A stretch of 64,000 bases of DNA from Pseudomonas kielensis (lineage in GTDB: Bacteria; Pseudomonadota; Gammaproteobacteria; Pseudomonadales; Pseudomonadaceae): assembly GCF_014236655.1 (NCBI RefSeq), contig NZ_JACMYG010000025.1, positions 24,319 through 88,318 on the forward strand. The letters run 5' to 3'. Below, piece by piece: positions 34,793 to 43,640 of the stretch (positions are counted from its first letter, which is position 1; each line of letters starts with the position of its first letter). Below the pieces are notes generated by a model that was not told the origin of the DNA, ran no database searches, and saw only the letters and a program-made list of their open reading frames with translations. The position numbers and the translations under genes are program-made.

Positions 34793-36162
34793 GCTGCACC
34801 TCCACTGCGGCGCGCGGCCAGCCAGGTTTCCAGGGTGCCGGTGTGGAAGTCGGCGTCGTGCAGCCAAGGTTGCTCCAGCAGCTCGGCATGCAACCCCAGG
34901 GTCGTCGCCATGCCGCTCAAGCGGGTCTGGGCCACGGCAACCCGCGCCCGGGCCAACGCTTGGGCGCGGTCGCCACCGTGGACAATCAGCTTGGCCAGCA
35001 GCGAATCATAGTACGGCGGCACCCGATAGCCTTCATACAGATGGCTGTCGACCCGCACGCCCGGACCGTGCGGCCACGACAACGCTTCGACCAGGCCCGG
35101 GCTTGGGAAGAAGTCCCGGGCCGGGTCTTCGGCATTCAGGCGCATTTGCAGGGCCGCGCCATTGAGTCGGATATCACTTTGGCGCAGGCCCAACGGCTCG
35201 CCGCCGGCGATTCGCAACATCGCCTGAACCAGGTCGATGCCGGTGATCAGCTCGCTGACCGGGTGCTCGACCTGGATCCGCGTGTTCATCTCGATAAAGA
35301 AGAACTCACCACTGGCGTCGTCATACAGGTACTCCAGGGTCCCGGCACCCTGATAGCCGAGGGACTCGGTCAAGCGTACGGCGCTGGCGCAGAGGGTTTC
35401 GCGCTGTTGCGGATCGAGGGCCGGCGACGGCGCTTCCTCAAAGATCTTCTGCCGCCGGCGTTGCAGCGAACACTCGCGCTCGAACAGGTGAACCGCGTGT
35501 TTACCGTCGCCCAGTACCTGCACTTCAATGTGCCGGGCACGGCTGATGAAACGCTCCAGGTACACCGCGCCATTGCCAAATGCCGCCTGGGCTTCGCGCT
35601 GGGAACGGGGGAACTCTTCGCGCAGTTGCGCGGGACTCTCCGCCAGGCGAATACCCCGTCCGCCACCACCGGCCGAGGCCTTGATCAGCAGGGGAAAACC
35701 CACGTGCTCGGCTGCCGCGAGTGCGGCCTCGACGTCAAACAGCTCGCCAGGCGAACCCGGCACCACCGGCACGCCGGCAGCTTGTGCGGTGCGTCGCGCC
35801 TCGGCCTTGTCGCCCATGCGGCGGATCGTCTGTGGGCTGGGCCCGACAAAAATCGCCCCGGCGGCCTGCACCGCTTCGGCGAAGTCTGCGTTCTCCGAGA
35901 GAAAGCCATAGCCTGGGTGCACTGCGTTGGCCCCGGTGGCTTTCAAGGCGCCCAGCAGGGCCTCGACATTCAGGTAGCTTTTGTCGGCGCGGGCCGGGCC
36001 GAGCAGGTGCACTTCGTCGGCCATGCGCGCGGCCTGGGAGTCGAGGTCCGCCTCACTGCACGCGGCAACGGTTGGAATGCCCAGTTCCTGGGCGGCGCGG
36101 ATAATCCGCACGGCGATTTCGCCACGGTTGGCGACCAGCAGTTTAGTGATGCCTTGGGTCAT
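34789..36162 (-). CDS. Biotin carboxylase (AccC paralogue of the pxp operon)
   Basis: 457 residues with an ATP-grasp biotin carboxylase fold: N-terminal LLVANRGEIAVRI, glycine-rich ATP loop KASAGGGGRGI, and FIEMNTRIQVEHPVSE near the active site. It would carboxylate the biotin on the small carrier protein encoded upstream. The operon encodes no classical carboxyltransferase, so whether the carboxylase takes part in 5-oxoproline breakdown is open. ATG at 36162; the long upstream frame is antisense noise. Confidence 0.93.
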   Translation of the reverse strand: MTQGITKLLVANRGEIAVRIIRAAQELGIPTVAACSEADLDSQAARMADEVHLLGPARADKSYLNVEALLGALKATGANAVHPGYGFLSENADFAEAVQAAGAIFVGPSPQTIRRMGDKAEARRTAQAAGVPVVPGSPGELFDVEAALAAAEHVGFPLLIKASAGGGGRGIRLAESPAQLREEFPRSQREAQAAFGNGAVYLERFISRARHIEVQVLGDGKHAVHLFERECSLQRRRQKIFEEAPSPALDPQQRETLCASAVRLTESLGYQGAGTLEYLYDDASGEFFFIEMNTRIQVEHPVSELITGIDLVQAMLRIAGGEPLGLRQSDIRLNGAALQMRLNAEDPARDFFPSPGLVEALSWPHGPGVRVDSHLYEGYRVPPYYDSLLAKLIVHGGDRAQALARARVAVAQTRLSGMATTLGLHAELLEQPWLHDADFHTGTLETWLAARRSGGAA

Positions 36163-36173
36163 GATCGTGCCCC

Positions 36174-36419
36174 TCACTCGTCGTCGAGTGTTGCGACGAC
36201 CTGACCCGGTTCCACCGGATCGCCGTCTTCCACCAGGAATGCACTCAGGCGACCGGCCGTCCCGGCGGTCAGTTCGGAAAACTGCTTCATGACCTCGATC
36301 AGGCCAATCACTGTGTCGGCGCTGACCTGCGCACCGACCTCGACGAAGTTCGCCGACTCCGGCGTGGCTTTGCGATAGAAGGTCCCTGGTAATGGGGTGA
36401 TAACTGTGTGTTCGGCCAT
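36174..36419 (-). CDS. Short biotin carboxyl carrier protein (AccB paralogue)
   Basis: 81 residues: a lone biotinyl/lipoyl domain with the modified Lys in IEVMKQF (Lys45). It lacks the N-terminal Ala/Pro-rich part of the housekeeping AccB. It starts 86 bases after pxpA and ends 11 bases before accC, so it serves the operon's own carboxylase. Confidence 0.9.
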   Translation of the reverse strand: MAEHTVITPLPGTFYRKATPESANFVEVGAQVSADTVIGLIEVMKQFSELTAGTAGRLSAFLVEDGDPVEPGQVVATLDDE

Positions 36420-36505
36420 GTCTGTTCCTTTTGGAATAGTTGTAGAAAGGCAGGCAAAAAATCCATCGTTGGGTCGGCCCGGGCGTCTGTGCGCCGGGTC
36501 CGTGT

Positions 36506-37264
36506 TCAGCGGGGGGCGCGCACCGTGATCCCCGCGGCGTCCAGCGCCTTGCGTGTGGCCTCGACCAACGCCAGGGCACCCGGCGTATCGCTGTGCAGAC
36601 AGATCGAGTCGAATTCGATCGCCAGGTCCTGGCCCTCGACCGTGCGTACCACGCCCTCCTGGCAGGCACGCAACACCCGTGCGGCGACCTGCTGCGGATC
36701 GTGGGCGCGCACATGGCGGGTAAAGACGATAGAGCCGCTGAGGTCGTACTCGCGGTCGGCGTAGAACTCGCGAATCACCGGCTGGCCGAGTTCTGTCGCG
36801 ACCCGCCAGATGACGGAGCCAGGCATGCAATACAGCAGCAGTCCGGGCTCCAGGCGCTGCAGGTTTTCCACCAGCAAGCGGGCCGCTTCCTCGTCCCGCG
36901 CCAGGTGCATGTACAACGCGCCATGGGGCTTGATGTGTTGCAGGGGCACGCCCTGCACTCGCGCCAGTTCGCGCAGGGCGCCGAGTTGATAGAGCATGTC
37001 GTCGACCAGCTCCTGGGCCGGTGCATTGATGTGGCGGCGACCGAACCCCACCAGGTCGCGGAACCCCGGGTGGGCGCCGATGGCCACGCCCTGGCGCTTG
37101 GCCTGTTCGACGGTGCGGCGCATGGTGCCGGGGTCACCGGCATGGAAACCGGTAGCGATGTTGGCCGAGCTGATGAAGGCCATCAGCTCTGTGTCGACGC
37201 CGTCGCCGATGGTCCATGGGCCAAAGCCTTCACCCATGTCCGAATTGAAATCTACTGCCTGCAT
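36506..37264 (-). CDS. pxpA: 5-oxoprolinase subunit A (LamB/YcsF family)
   Basis: 252 residues with the LamB/YcsF signature VDFNSDMGEGFGPW at the start, then SSANIATGFHAGDP and IKPHGALYMH, which carry the metal/substrate-binding His and Asp residues. First gene of the operon; AGGAG precedes the ATG at 37264. Divergent from a LysR regulator that probably controls the operon. Confidence 0.94.
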   Translation of the reverse strand: MQAVDFNSDMGEGFGPWTIGDGVDTELMAFISSANIATGFHAGDPGTMRRTVEQAKRQGVAIGAHPGFRDLVGFGRRHINAPAQELVDDMLYQLGALRELARVQGVPLQHIKPHGALYMHLARDEEAARLLVENLQRLEPGLLLYCMPGSVIWRVATELGQPVIREFYADREYDLSGSIVFTRHVRAHDPQQVAARVLRACQEGVVRTVEGQDLAIEFDSICLHSDTPGALALVEATRKALDAAGITVRAPR

Positions 37265-37338
37265 GACACGTGCTCCTGACGCTTGTGACTTCATGCAGGC
37301 CACGTTAAATTCCGGCCACCCCCTTGGGAAGATCTATT

Positions 37339-37369
37339 AACAGATAGGGTATCTTCTGAAAAACAGATA
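37339..37369. promoter_or_regulatory. Probable LysR operator for the pxp operon
   Basis: The direct repeat AACAGATA occurs at 37339-37346 and 37362-37369. The first copy is part of a perfect palindrome AGATA-ggg-TATCT (37342-37354). It lies between the divergent pxpA and lysR starts, close to the latter, as expected for a LysR regulator that also represses itself. Confidence 0.6.
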
Positions 37370-37389
37370 CCTGTTCGCCCGGAGTCTCA

Positions 37390-38307
37390 ATGTCACTGAC
37401 CCTGCGCCAAGTCCGCTATTTCGTCGCCACCGCCGAGATCGGGCAGATTTCCCAAGCGGCGATCCACCTGAACATCTCCCAGTCAGCGGTGACCACCGCG
37501 ATCAAGGAACTGGAGGGCATGCTCGGCACCCTGCTGTTCCAGCGCTCGGCCCAGGGCATGAGCCTGACCGATGCCGGACGGCACTTTCTCAACCGCGCCT
37601 ACGTGATTCTGCGCAGCGTCGATGACGCCCTCAACAGCCCACTGCCGGATGTGCGCGCCAGTGGCCGGCTGCGCCTGGCGGCCAGCTACACGGTCATCGG
37701 CTACTTCCTGCCCCACCATCTGCAACGCCTGGAACACTGGCACCCGGATGTCGCCATCGAAGTCCACGAACAGGAACGCCAGGCCATCGAACTTGGCTTG
37801 CTGGAGGGGCGTTTCGACATGGCGGTGGTGCTGACCGCGAACCTGACGCACCCCGACATCGTCTCGGAAATCCTGTTCAACTCCGAACGCCGCCTGTGGC
37901 TGCCCAGCCGTCACCCCCTGTGCGAGCGTTCGGCTGTCAGCCTCGCGGATGTGGCCCAGGAACCCTACATCCTGCTGACCGTCGACGAGGCCGAACAGGC
38001 CGCAATGCGTTACTGGGAACACGCCCACCAGCAACCGAAAGTACGGGTGCGCACCAGCTCGGTGGAAGCGGTTCGCAGCATGGTCGCCAATGGCAGCGGC
38101 GTGGCGATCCTCTCGGACCTGGTGCACCGCCCCTGGTCACTGGAGGGCAAGCGCATCGAGACCCTCACCATCACCGACCCGGTCACCCCCATGAGTGTGG
38201 GCCTGGCCTGGCACCGCGAACGGGCATTTACCCCGGCGATGCAGGCCTTCCGGGATTACTTCCACGATGCGTTCCTGGCCCCGCAACAACTGTCGAGCAG
38301 ACGCTGA
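37390..38307 (+). CDS. LysR-family regulator of the pxp operon
   Basis: 305 residues: helix-turn-helix in AAIHLNISQSAVTTAIKELEGMLG, then a LysR substrate domain. Divergent from pxpA with a palindromic site between them, so it most likely controls 5-oxoproline use in response to 5-oxoproline or glutamate. The effector is inferred only from context. Confidence 0.92.
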   Translation: MSLTLRQVRYFVATAEIGQISQAAIHLNISQSAVTTAIKELEGMLGTLLFQRSAQGMSLTDAGRHFLNRAYVILRSVDDALNSPLPDVRASGRLRLAASYTVIGYFLPHHLQRLEHWHPDVAIEVHEQERQAIELGLLEGRFDMAVVLTANLTHPDIVSEILFNSERRLWLPSRHPLCERSAVSLADVAQEPYILLTVDEAEQAAMRYWEHAHQQPKVRVRTSSVEAVRSMVANGSGVAILSDLVHRPWSLEGKRIETLTITDPVTPMSVGLAWHRERAFTPAMQAFRDYFHDAFLAPQQLSSRR

Positions 38308-38363
38308 GGCGGGGCCCGGCCATTGACGCCGTCTCGCGCTGCGACGAGATCGGGCAAGGTCAA

Positions 38364-38798
38364 TCAGCGCACTGCCCGCGCCAGCAACATCCGCTCCCGC
38401 AATACGTCATAGGCCCAGTGGTAGACGTAGGTGTACGGCAGGAAAAACAGCAGCACCCCGATGTCCAGAATCAGCGCCTCAAGCAGGCTGACGTTCAGCC
38501 ACCAGGCAATCAAAGGCACGCTGACTGCCACCAGGCCGCCCTCGAACAGCAAGGCATGCAGCACCCGGGTCGCGGCACTGGGCACCAGCGCCAGGCGTTT
38601 GAGCAACCGGTCGAACAGGCCGTTGAACAACACGTTCCAGGCCAGGGCAATCAGGCCGATGGCAATGGTCGCGACGCCCATGTCGACCAGCGGCTTGTCC
38701 ATCAGCCACGCCAGCAAAGGCGTACACAGCATGACCGCCAGCAGCTCGAAGCCGATGGCTTGAAACACACGTTCAGTGAGGGATTTATGAGGACTCAT
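38364..38798 (-). CDS. PACE-family efflux transporter (AceI-like), copy 1
   Basis: 144 residues with four membrane helices built from two bacterial-transmembrane-pair repeats (ERVFQAIGFELLAVMLCTPL and TRVLHALLFEGGLVAVSVPLIAWWL). The conserved Glu in FE of helix 1 and helix 3 (E32 is the first) and the paired WN motif (AWNVLFN) are present. PACE proteins export biocides such as chlorhexidine and short diamines. Divergent from a LysR regulator, as aceI is from aceR in Acinetobacter. A related gene lies at 50503-50934. Confidence 0.9.
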   Translation of the reverse strand: MSPHKSLTERVFQAIGFELLAVMLCTPLLAWLMDKPLVDMGVATIAIGLIALAWNVLFNGLFDRLLKRLALVPSAATRVLHALLFEGGLVAVSVPLIAWWLNVSLLEALILDIGVLLFFLPYTYVYHWAYDVLRERMLLARAVR

Positions 38799-38887
38799 GA
38801 GCCGGCTCCGGTGGGTGAATGTGTTGCCATCATCCAGCACAGTGCCGATACTTCATAACCAATAACCATCGATCAAGGCGATAGTTC

Positions 38888-39742
38888 ATGGCCTCACATG
38901 AAGTCCTGCTGGCATTCGTCCAGGCGGCCACCCAAGGCTCGTTTTCCGCCGCAGCGCGCAAGCTGGGCAAGAGCCAGTCGACCATCAGCGCGGCGGTGGC
39001 CAGCCTGGAAATCGACCTCAACCTGACACTGTTCGACCGCAGTACCCGCAAGCCCGCCCTGACCTTGGCCGGGCATGTGCTGTTGCAGCGCGCCGAAGAG
39101 ATCCTCGCTGCCACCAGTCGCCTGGAAATGAGCGCCGCGCAGTTGTCCCAGGGGGTTGAAGCGAAGCTGACCGTCGCGCTTTCCGACACCTATCAATCGG
39201 ACCGTTTCGAAGCGGCCTTGACGGCTTTCGAACAGCGTTACCCGGACCTCGAACTGGAATGCCTGATCGCCGAATGCGATGACCTGGTTGCCCTGGTGCA
39301 ACGCGGTCGCGCACACCTGGCCTTCGCCGAAATGCAGGAGCGCTACCCGCCGGACCTGGACAGCGCCACCGTCGATGAGCACACCGAGATCGCCCTGTTC
39401 GTGGCGCCCACGCACCCGTTGGCGAGCCTGCCGAAAATCGATCGGCAAACCCTGCAACAGCACCGCGAACTGCGCCTGGCGACCATCATCAATCCGTATG
39501 AGGCCCGCGCCCAGGGGCGAGTCTGGTCAGCCCCCAGTTACCTGATGCTGCTGGAAATGGCCCAGGGCGGATTCGGCTGGGCGCCCCTGCCGCGCTGGCT
39601 GGTCGAACGCTTTGGCGCCGGCACCCTGCAGGAGCTCAACGTCCGCGGCTGGCCCCGGCCGGTCTCGGTGGATGCGCTCTGGTCACGCTTGCACCCGCCG
39701 GGTCCGGCAGGCAGTTGGTTGCTAGAGAGGATGCTCGAGTGA
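38888..39742 (+). CDS. LysR-family regulator, probable controller of the adjacent PACE gene
   Basis: 284 residues. Helix-turn-helix GSFSAAARKLGKSQSTISAAVASLE, then a LysR substrate domain ending in a Gly-Trp-rich segment (GGFGWAPLPRWLVERFG). Divergent from PACE copy 1 with 89 bases between the starts. Similar in layout to the LysR protein at 49504-50382, which also adjoins a PACE gene. It converges closely on the ECF sigma operon. Confidence 0.92.
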   Translation: MASHEVLLAFVQAATQGSFSAAARKLGKSQSTISAAVASLEIDLNLTLFDRSTRKPALTLAGHVLLQRAEEILAATSRLEMSAAQLSQGVEAKLTVALSDTYQSDRFEAALTAFEQRYPDLELECLIAECDDLVALVQRGRAHLAFAEMQERYPPDLDSATVDEHTEIALFVAPTHPLASLPKIDRQTLQQHRELRLATIINPYEARAQGRVWSAPSYLMLLEMAQGGFGWAPLPRWLVERFGAGTLQELNVRGWPRPVSVDALWSRLHPPGPAGSWLLERMLE

Positions 39743-39750
39743 AGCCGGCC

Positions 39751-40992
39751 TCAAGTGCGCCCCAGCTCCGCCAGGCGCCGTTCGATGAAGCGGCGCTCCG
39801 GCACTTGCTGGGTCAGTTCCAGCGCACGCTGATAGGCCGCTCTCGCCTCCTCCACTCGACCCAGTTGCCGACAGAACTCGGCACGCGCCGAATGCGCCAG
39901 GTGATAATCGAGCAACTCGCCGCGCTGCAAAATCCCATCAACCAGGGTCAACCCCGCCAAGGGCCCGTCACGCCGGGATAGGGCGGCGGCCCGATTGAGT
40001 TCAATCACCGGCGAAGGCAGCGCCTGCAGCAAGACATCGTACAAACCGACGATCTGCGCCCAATCGGTGTCCCCGGCGGTGGGTGCCTCGGCATGCACCG
40101 CCGAGATCGCCGCCTGCAGACAATACGGCCCGATCTCCCCCCGGCTCAGCGCGTGCTCGATCAAGGCGCAGCCCTCGGCGATCATCTGGGCATCCCACAG
40201 CGAACGGTCCTGCTCATCGAGCACGATCAACTCTCCGCTGGCCGAGGTGCGTGCCGGACGCCGCGCCTCGTTGAGCAGCATCAGGGCCAGCAACCCCATC
40301 ACCTCCGGCTCCGGCAGCAACTCCAGGAGCAGGCGCCCCAGGCGAATCGCCTCGCGGGTCAAGTCTTCGCGGGTCAGTTCATTGCCCACCGAGGCCGAGT
40401 AACCTTCGTTGAACACCAAGTAAATCACCCGCAGGACACTGTCCAGGCGCTCGGGCAACTCGGCCAGGGACGGCACTTGATAGGGGATCCTGGCGTCGCG
40501 GATCTTGGCCTTGGCCCGCACGATTCGCTGGGCAATGGTGGCCGGCGCGGCAAGAAAGGCGCGGGCAATTTCTTCGGTGGTCAGGTCGCAGACTTCACGC
40601 AGCGTCAGCGGCACTTGCGCATCGGCGGCCAGTGCCGGGTGACAACAGGTGAAGATCAAGCGCAAGCGATCGTCTTGCACGTCCTCGACACTCCATTGCG
40701 CCTCTTCGAGCGCTTCGAGTTGCGCCATCAGGTGCGCCTGGGACGCGGCAAACCGGGCACGCCGGCGCAGGCCGTCGATGGCCTTGAAGCGCCCGGTGGA
40801 CACCAGCCAGGCCCGCGGATTGTCCGGCACTCCGTCCCGCTGCCAGCGCTCGACCGCGACGAAGAAGGCTTCCTGCAGCGCCTCTTCGGCCAGATCGAAA
40901 TCCCCCAGCAGACGAATCAGGGTGGCGAGGATACGCCGCGAGTCGTTGCGGTAGACCGTCTCGACCAGCGCCTTGACCGCCTCGTCCGGCAT
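39751..40992 (-). CDS. ECF42-type RNA polymerase sigma factor with C-terminal extension
   Basis: 413 residues. Sigma regions 2 and 4 (LGDFDLAEEALQEAFFVAVERW; REVCDLTTEEIARAF) occupy the first 180 residues. A C-terminal helical extension of about 230 residues with TPR-like character (VIELNRAAALSRRDGP; AYQRALELT) distinguishes the ECF42 group, which has no anti-sigma factor. Its start overlaps the stop of the upstream SRPBCC gene by one base (TGATG). Neighbouring DGPF and SRPBCC proteins are the usual ECF42 partners. Confidence 0.9.
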   Translation of the reverse strand: MPDEAVKALVETVYRNDSRRILATLIRLLGDFDLAEEALQEAFFVAVERWQRDGVPDNPRAWLVSTGRFKAIDGLRRRARFAASQAHLMAQLEALEEAQWSVEDVQDDRLRLIFTCCHPALAADAQVPLTLREVCDLTTEEIARAFLAAPATIAQRIVRAKAKIRDARIPYQVPSLAELPERLDSVLRVIYLVFNEGYSASVGNELTREDLTREAIRLGRLLLELLPEPEVMGLLALMLLNEARRPARTSASGELIVLDEQDRSLWDAQMIAEGCALIEHALSRGEIGPYCLQAAISAVHAEAPTAGDTDWAQIVGLYDVLLQALPSPVIELNRAAALSRRDGPLAGLTLVDGILQRGELLDYHLAHSARAEFCRQLGRVEEARAAYQRALELTQQVPERRFIERRLAELGRT

Positions 40993-41483
40993 CAGTCCGG
41001 CATGCCGCTGGTCACCAGGGCCTCCAGCCGGTCGAGGCTCTGGCCCCACCCCTCATGAAACCCCATGCCCTCGTGGGCCTGCCGATCGGCCTCGCTCCAG
41101 TGCATGGCGCGCGCGGTGTAGAGGGTCTTGCCGTCGACGTCATCAAAGGTCACTTCGGCGGTCATGAAGGGTTTGCCCGAGGGAATCCAGCCAGGCGCAT
41201 ACGCATCGGTGAAGACCAGCCGCTGCGGCGCGTGAATTTCCAGGAACACCCCGCTGGTGGGGTACTCGCTGCCATCCGGTGCGCGCATCAAGGTGCGAAA
41301 CTGGCCACCGACCCACAGGTCCATCTCGCATTCCGGCGTGGTCATGCCGTGCGGCCCCCACCATTGGGCGAGCCACTGCGGCTCCGTCCAGGCACGGAAC
41401 ACCCTGGTGCGCGGCGCATCGATCAGGCGACTGATGGACAACTCGAAGGCTGCTGGCTGAGCGCCAGCGTGAGGAATACTCAT
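40992..41483 (-). CDS. SRPBCC (AHSA1-like) protein
   Basis: 163 residues with the START/Bet v1-like AHSA1 fold: SRLIDAPRTRVFRAWTEPQWLAQWWGPHG at the start and TYDDVDGKT-like strand later. It has a hydrophobic pocket for unknown ligands. AGGAG before the ATG at 41483. Member of the ECF42 operon, coupled to the sigma gene by a one-base overlap. Confidence 0.88.
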   Translation of the reverse strand: MSIPHAGAQPAAFELSISRLIDAPRTRVFRAWTEPQWLAQWWGPHGMTTPECEMDLWVGGQFRTLMRAPDGSEYPTSGVFLEIHAPQRLVFTDAYAPGWIPSGKPFMTAEVTFDDVDGKTLYTARAMHWSEADRQAHEGMGFHEGWGQSLDRLEALVTSGMPD

Positions 41484-41522
41484 ACATAGACTCCTGTTTG
41501 ATTGTTGTTCTTTTGGCGATGA

Positions 41523-41867
41523 TCAGGGATTCAACTGCCGTACCGGGCGCACTTCCACGCTGCCGACCCGAGCCGCCGGAATCTTCCCGGCCACCTGGAT
41601 CGCCTCGTTGAGGTCCTTGGCCTCGATCAGGTAAAACCCGGCCAATTGCTCCTTGGTTTCGGCGAACGGTCCGTCGGTGATCGACAACTTGCCGCCTCGC
41701 AGGCGCACCGTGGTGGCGCTCTGCACGGGCTGCAAGGCCTCGGCGGCAAGCATCCGCCCACTGCCCTGGACCGACTCGGCATAAGCCAGACACTCGGCGT
41801 CTTCGGGGCTGTCAGGTGAACTGTGCAGCACACGCTCGTCGCTGTAGACCAGGCATAGGTATTTCAT
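41523..41867 (-). CDS. DGPF-domain (YCII-related) protein
   Basis: 114 residues of the YCII/DGPF family, named after the motif seen here as TDGPFAETKEQLAGFYLIEA. This is the hallmark partner of ECF42 sigma factors. Start at 41867 (MKYLCLVYSDE), not the nine-codon-longer frame. Function unknown; a role in stress or secondary metabolism has been proposed for the group. Confidence 0.9.
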   Translation of the reverse strand: MKYLCLVYSDERVLHSSPDSPEDAECLAYAESVQGSGRMLAAEALQPVQSATTVRLRGGKLSITDGPFAETKEQLAGFYLIEAKDLNEAIQVAGKIPAARVGSVEVRPVRQLNP

Positions 41868-41934
41868 GAGGTTCTCCCACATCAGGCTGATCAACTATGG
41901 CTGCAGATTGCAGGTTGGGTGAAAAACCCGACGA

Positions 41935-42369
41935 TCAGGGCTGCAGGTCGAACAACGCCGCGCCACTGACCATGTCGAAGGGCGCTGACCAGTGCTCGTG
42001 GACGATTCGCCATTGACCGGCGATCCGCTGATAGCCTGCGGTGGCTCGCATCCAGCTGCCTTTGACTTCACCTTTGTCATCCGCCCCCCCGCAGTGCACC
42101 AGCCAGTGGGCGAACGCCAGGTCCTGGCCTTGCACCACCTGCAGTTGTGCGAACTCGAAAAGGTGTGGGCCGGGGCAATAGTTCATGCACTCTTCCCAGT
42201 GTGCGCGGTAAGCCGCCTTGCCCTTGAATTGCAGGGCCTTGACCGCGTCGAACGAGACAATGCTGTCGGCATAAAAGCCCATCAGTGTCTCAAGGTCCTT
42301 GGCGACCACCGCTTGTCGGTAGCGTTCGATCAGGGCCTGGATCTCAGTGTTTTCGGCTAACGCATTCAT
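41935..42369 (-). CDS. SnoaL-like (NTF2-fold) protein
   Basis: 144 residues with a ketosteroid-isomerase-like cone fold: IQALIERYRQAVVAKDLETLMGFYADSIVSFD, then HWEECMNYC and WRIVHEHWSAPFD. First gene of the ECF42 operon, preceded by a TGTCGA/CGA promoter motif. Substrate unknown. Confidence 0.88.
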   Translation of the reverse strand: MNALAENTEIQALIERYRQAVVAKDLETLMGFYADSIVSFDAVKALQFKGKAAYRAHWEECMNYCPGPHLFEFAQLQVVQGQDLAFAHWLVHCGGADDKGEVKGSWMRATAGYQRIAGQWRIVHEHWSAPFDMVSGAALFDLQP

Positions 42370-42407
42370 GTCGGACCTCCGAGTGTTTGCTGTAAAGACA
42401 CTGTTAG

Positions 42408-42433
42408 TCGACGGGGGAACAGGTAAATCGACA
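42408..42433 (-). promoter_or_regulatory. Putative ECF42-dependent promoter
   Basis: On the minus strand, TGTCGA (42433-42428), 17 bases, then CGA (42410-42408), matching the motif I recall for ECF42 promoters (TGTCGA at -35, CGA at -10). It lies 39 bases before the first gene of the sigma factor's operon. Confidence 0.65.
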
Positions 42434-42509
42434 GGCTAAAAAAATAATTGTGCATGGGCCAAAGTGGCTAAAATCCGAGCCTCAGTTTTTCGCCGCAGAG
42501 ATACCGCCA

Positions 42510-42995
42510 ATGGCCACGCACCTCGTGCCCTACCAACAGCTTTCGGCGCTGCAACGCCAACAGCTGGAAAGCATCGAGATCGATCCGTTGCAGAAGTCAT
42601 TCGCCGGCGATATCCATGGCGCGCTGCACTCGCTGAGCGCGGCCGCAGGCGATGCCATCCGCGGTTTTGCGCTGGTTGCGGACGACATTCCCGTGGCCTT
42701 CCTGCTGCTCAAGCGCCCGCCCTTCCTGCCGGCCTGGGCCAGCCAGGACACCGCCACCCTGCACGCCTTGCAGGTTGACCGTCGCTGCCAGGGCCAGGGC
42801 TACGGCAAGGCCTGCCTGCAAGCCTTGCCCGAAGTGGCGCGGCAGGCCTGGCCCGAGATCAATGGCTTGGAGTTGTCAGTGGATGCCCACAATGAGGCGG
42901 CGCTGGGGCTCTACCTCAAGCAGGGTTGGGTCGACCGCGGCGACGCCTACAAAGGCCGGATCGGCTATGAGCGGCGCATGGCCCTGGCCTTCTGA
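42510..42995 (+). CDS. GNAT-family N-acetyltransferase
   Basis: 161 residues. The acetyl-CoA motif reads LQVDRRCQGQGYGKACLQAL, followed by LSVDAHNEAALGLYLKQGWVDRG. Cytoplasmic; acceptor unknown. ATG at 42510 chosen because the 20 upstream codons do not fit the fold. Transcribed away from the ECF42 operon and convergent with another GNAT gene. Confidence 0.88.
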   Translation: MATHLVPYQQLSALQRQQLESIEIDPLQKSFAGDIHGALHSLSAAAGDAIRGFALVADDIPVAFLLLKRPPFLPAWASQDTATLHALQVDRRCQGQGYGKACLQALPEVARQAWPEINGLELSVDAHNEAALGLYLKQGWVDRGDAYKGRIGYERRMALAF

Positions 42996-43055
42996 ATCCC
43001 CCCCAGGTTCCAGCCCCCCACCGAGACCTTGCGGGTCTATACCGGGCGACAGCGC

Positions 43056-43553
43056 TTACAGTTCGAGGGCCATCTCGTGCCAGGCCAACCCGCCATGCTC
43101 CGAGGCAGACGCCTTGAGGTAGGCAAAACCGAACCCGGCATACAGGCCAACGTGCTGCTCGCGGCACATCAGGTTGATACGGATCTTGCCCAGTTCGCGG
43201 ATGTGCGCGATGAACGCGATCATCAACTGCTTGGCCAGGCCCAGCCCCTGGAAGTCCGGATGCACCACCACCGACATGATCACCACCTGCGGACCGTCGG
43301 GGTCGTGGCCGATCATTTCCTTGAAGGCTTCGTCGGCCATTTCCACCTGATAGGCGGCGCCGGAATTAATGAATCCGGCCACGACGCCGTCGACCTCGGC
43401 CACGATAAAGCCTTGCGGCCAGGTCTCGATGCGGGTGGCGATTTTCTCCCGGGTGGCGGCTTCATCGCCCTCGTAGGCCTCGGTTTCGATGGCAAAACAG
43501 CGGTCCAGGTCAGCCGGCGTGACCTGGCGAATGACAGTCGTGGGGGCGTTCAT
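43056..43553 (-). CDS. GNAT-family N-acetyltransferase
   Basis: 165 residues. The core motif is VVVHPDFQGLGLAKQLMIAFI, with a C-terminal INLMCREQHVGLYAGFGFAYL typical of the arylalkylamine-like subgroup. Unrelated in detail to its neighbour at 42510. Substrate unknown. Confidence 0.9.
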   Translation of the reverse strand: MNAPTTVIRQVTPADLDRCFAIETEAYEGDEAATREKIATRIETWPQGFIVAEVDGVVAGFINSGAAYQVEMADEAFKEMIGHDPDGPQVVIMSVVVHPDFQGLGLAKQLMIAFIAHIRELGKIRINLMCREQHVGLYAGFGFAYLKASASEHGGLAWHEMALEL

Positions 43554-43640
43554 GGCGGGGTCCAGTCAGCGAAAAAAGGGGGCGCAAGCATAATTCAATC
43601 CGCCGCGCATATCGATGCGTGCGCCCCGTTCGCGCCTGGC

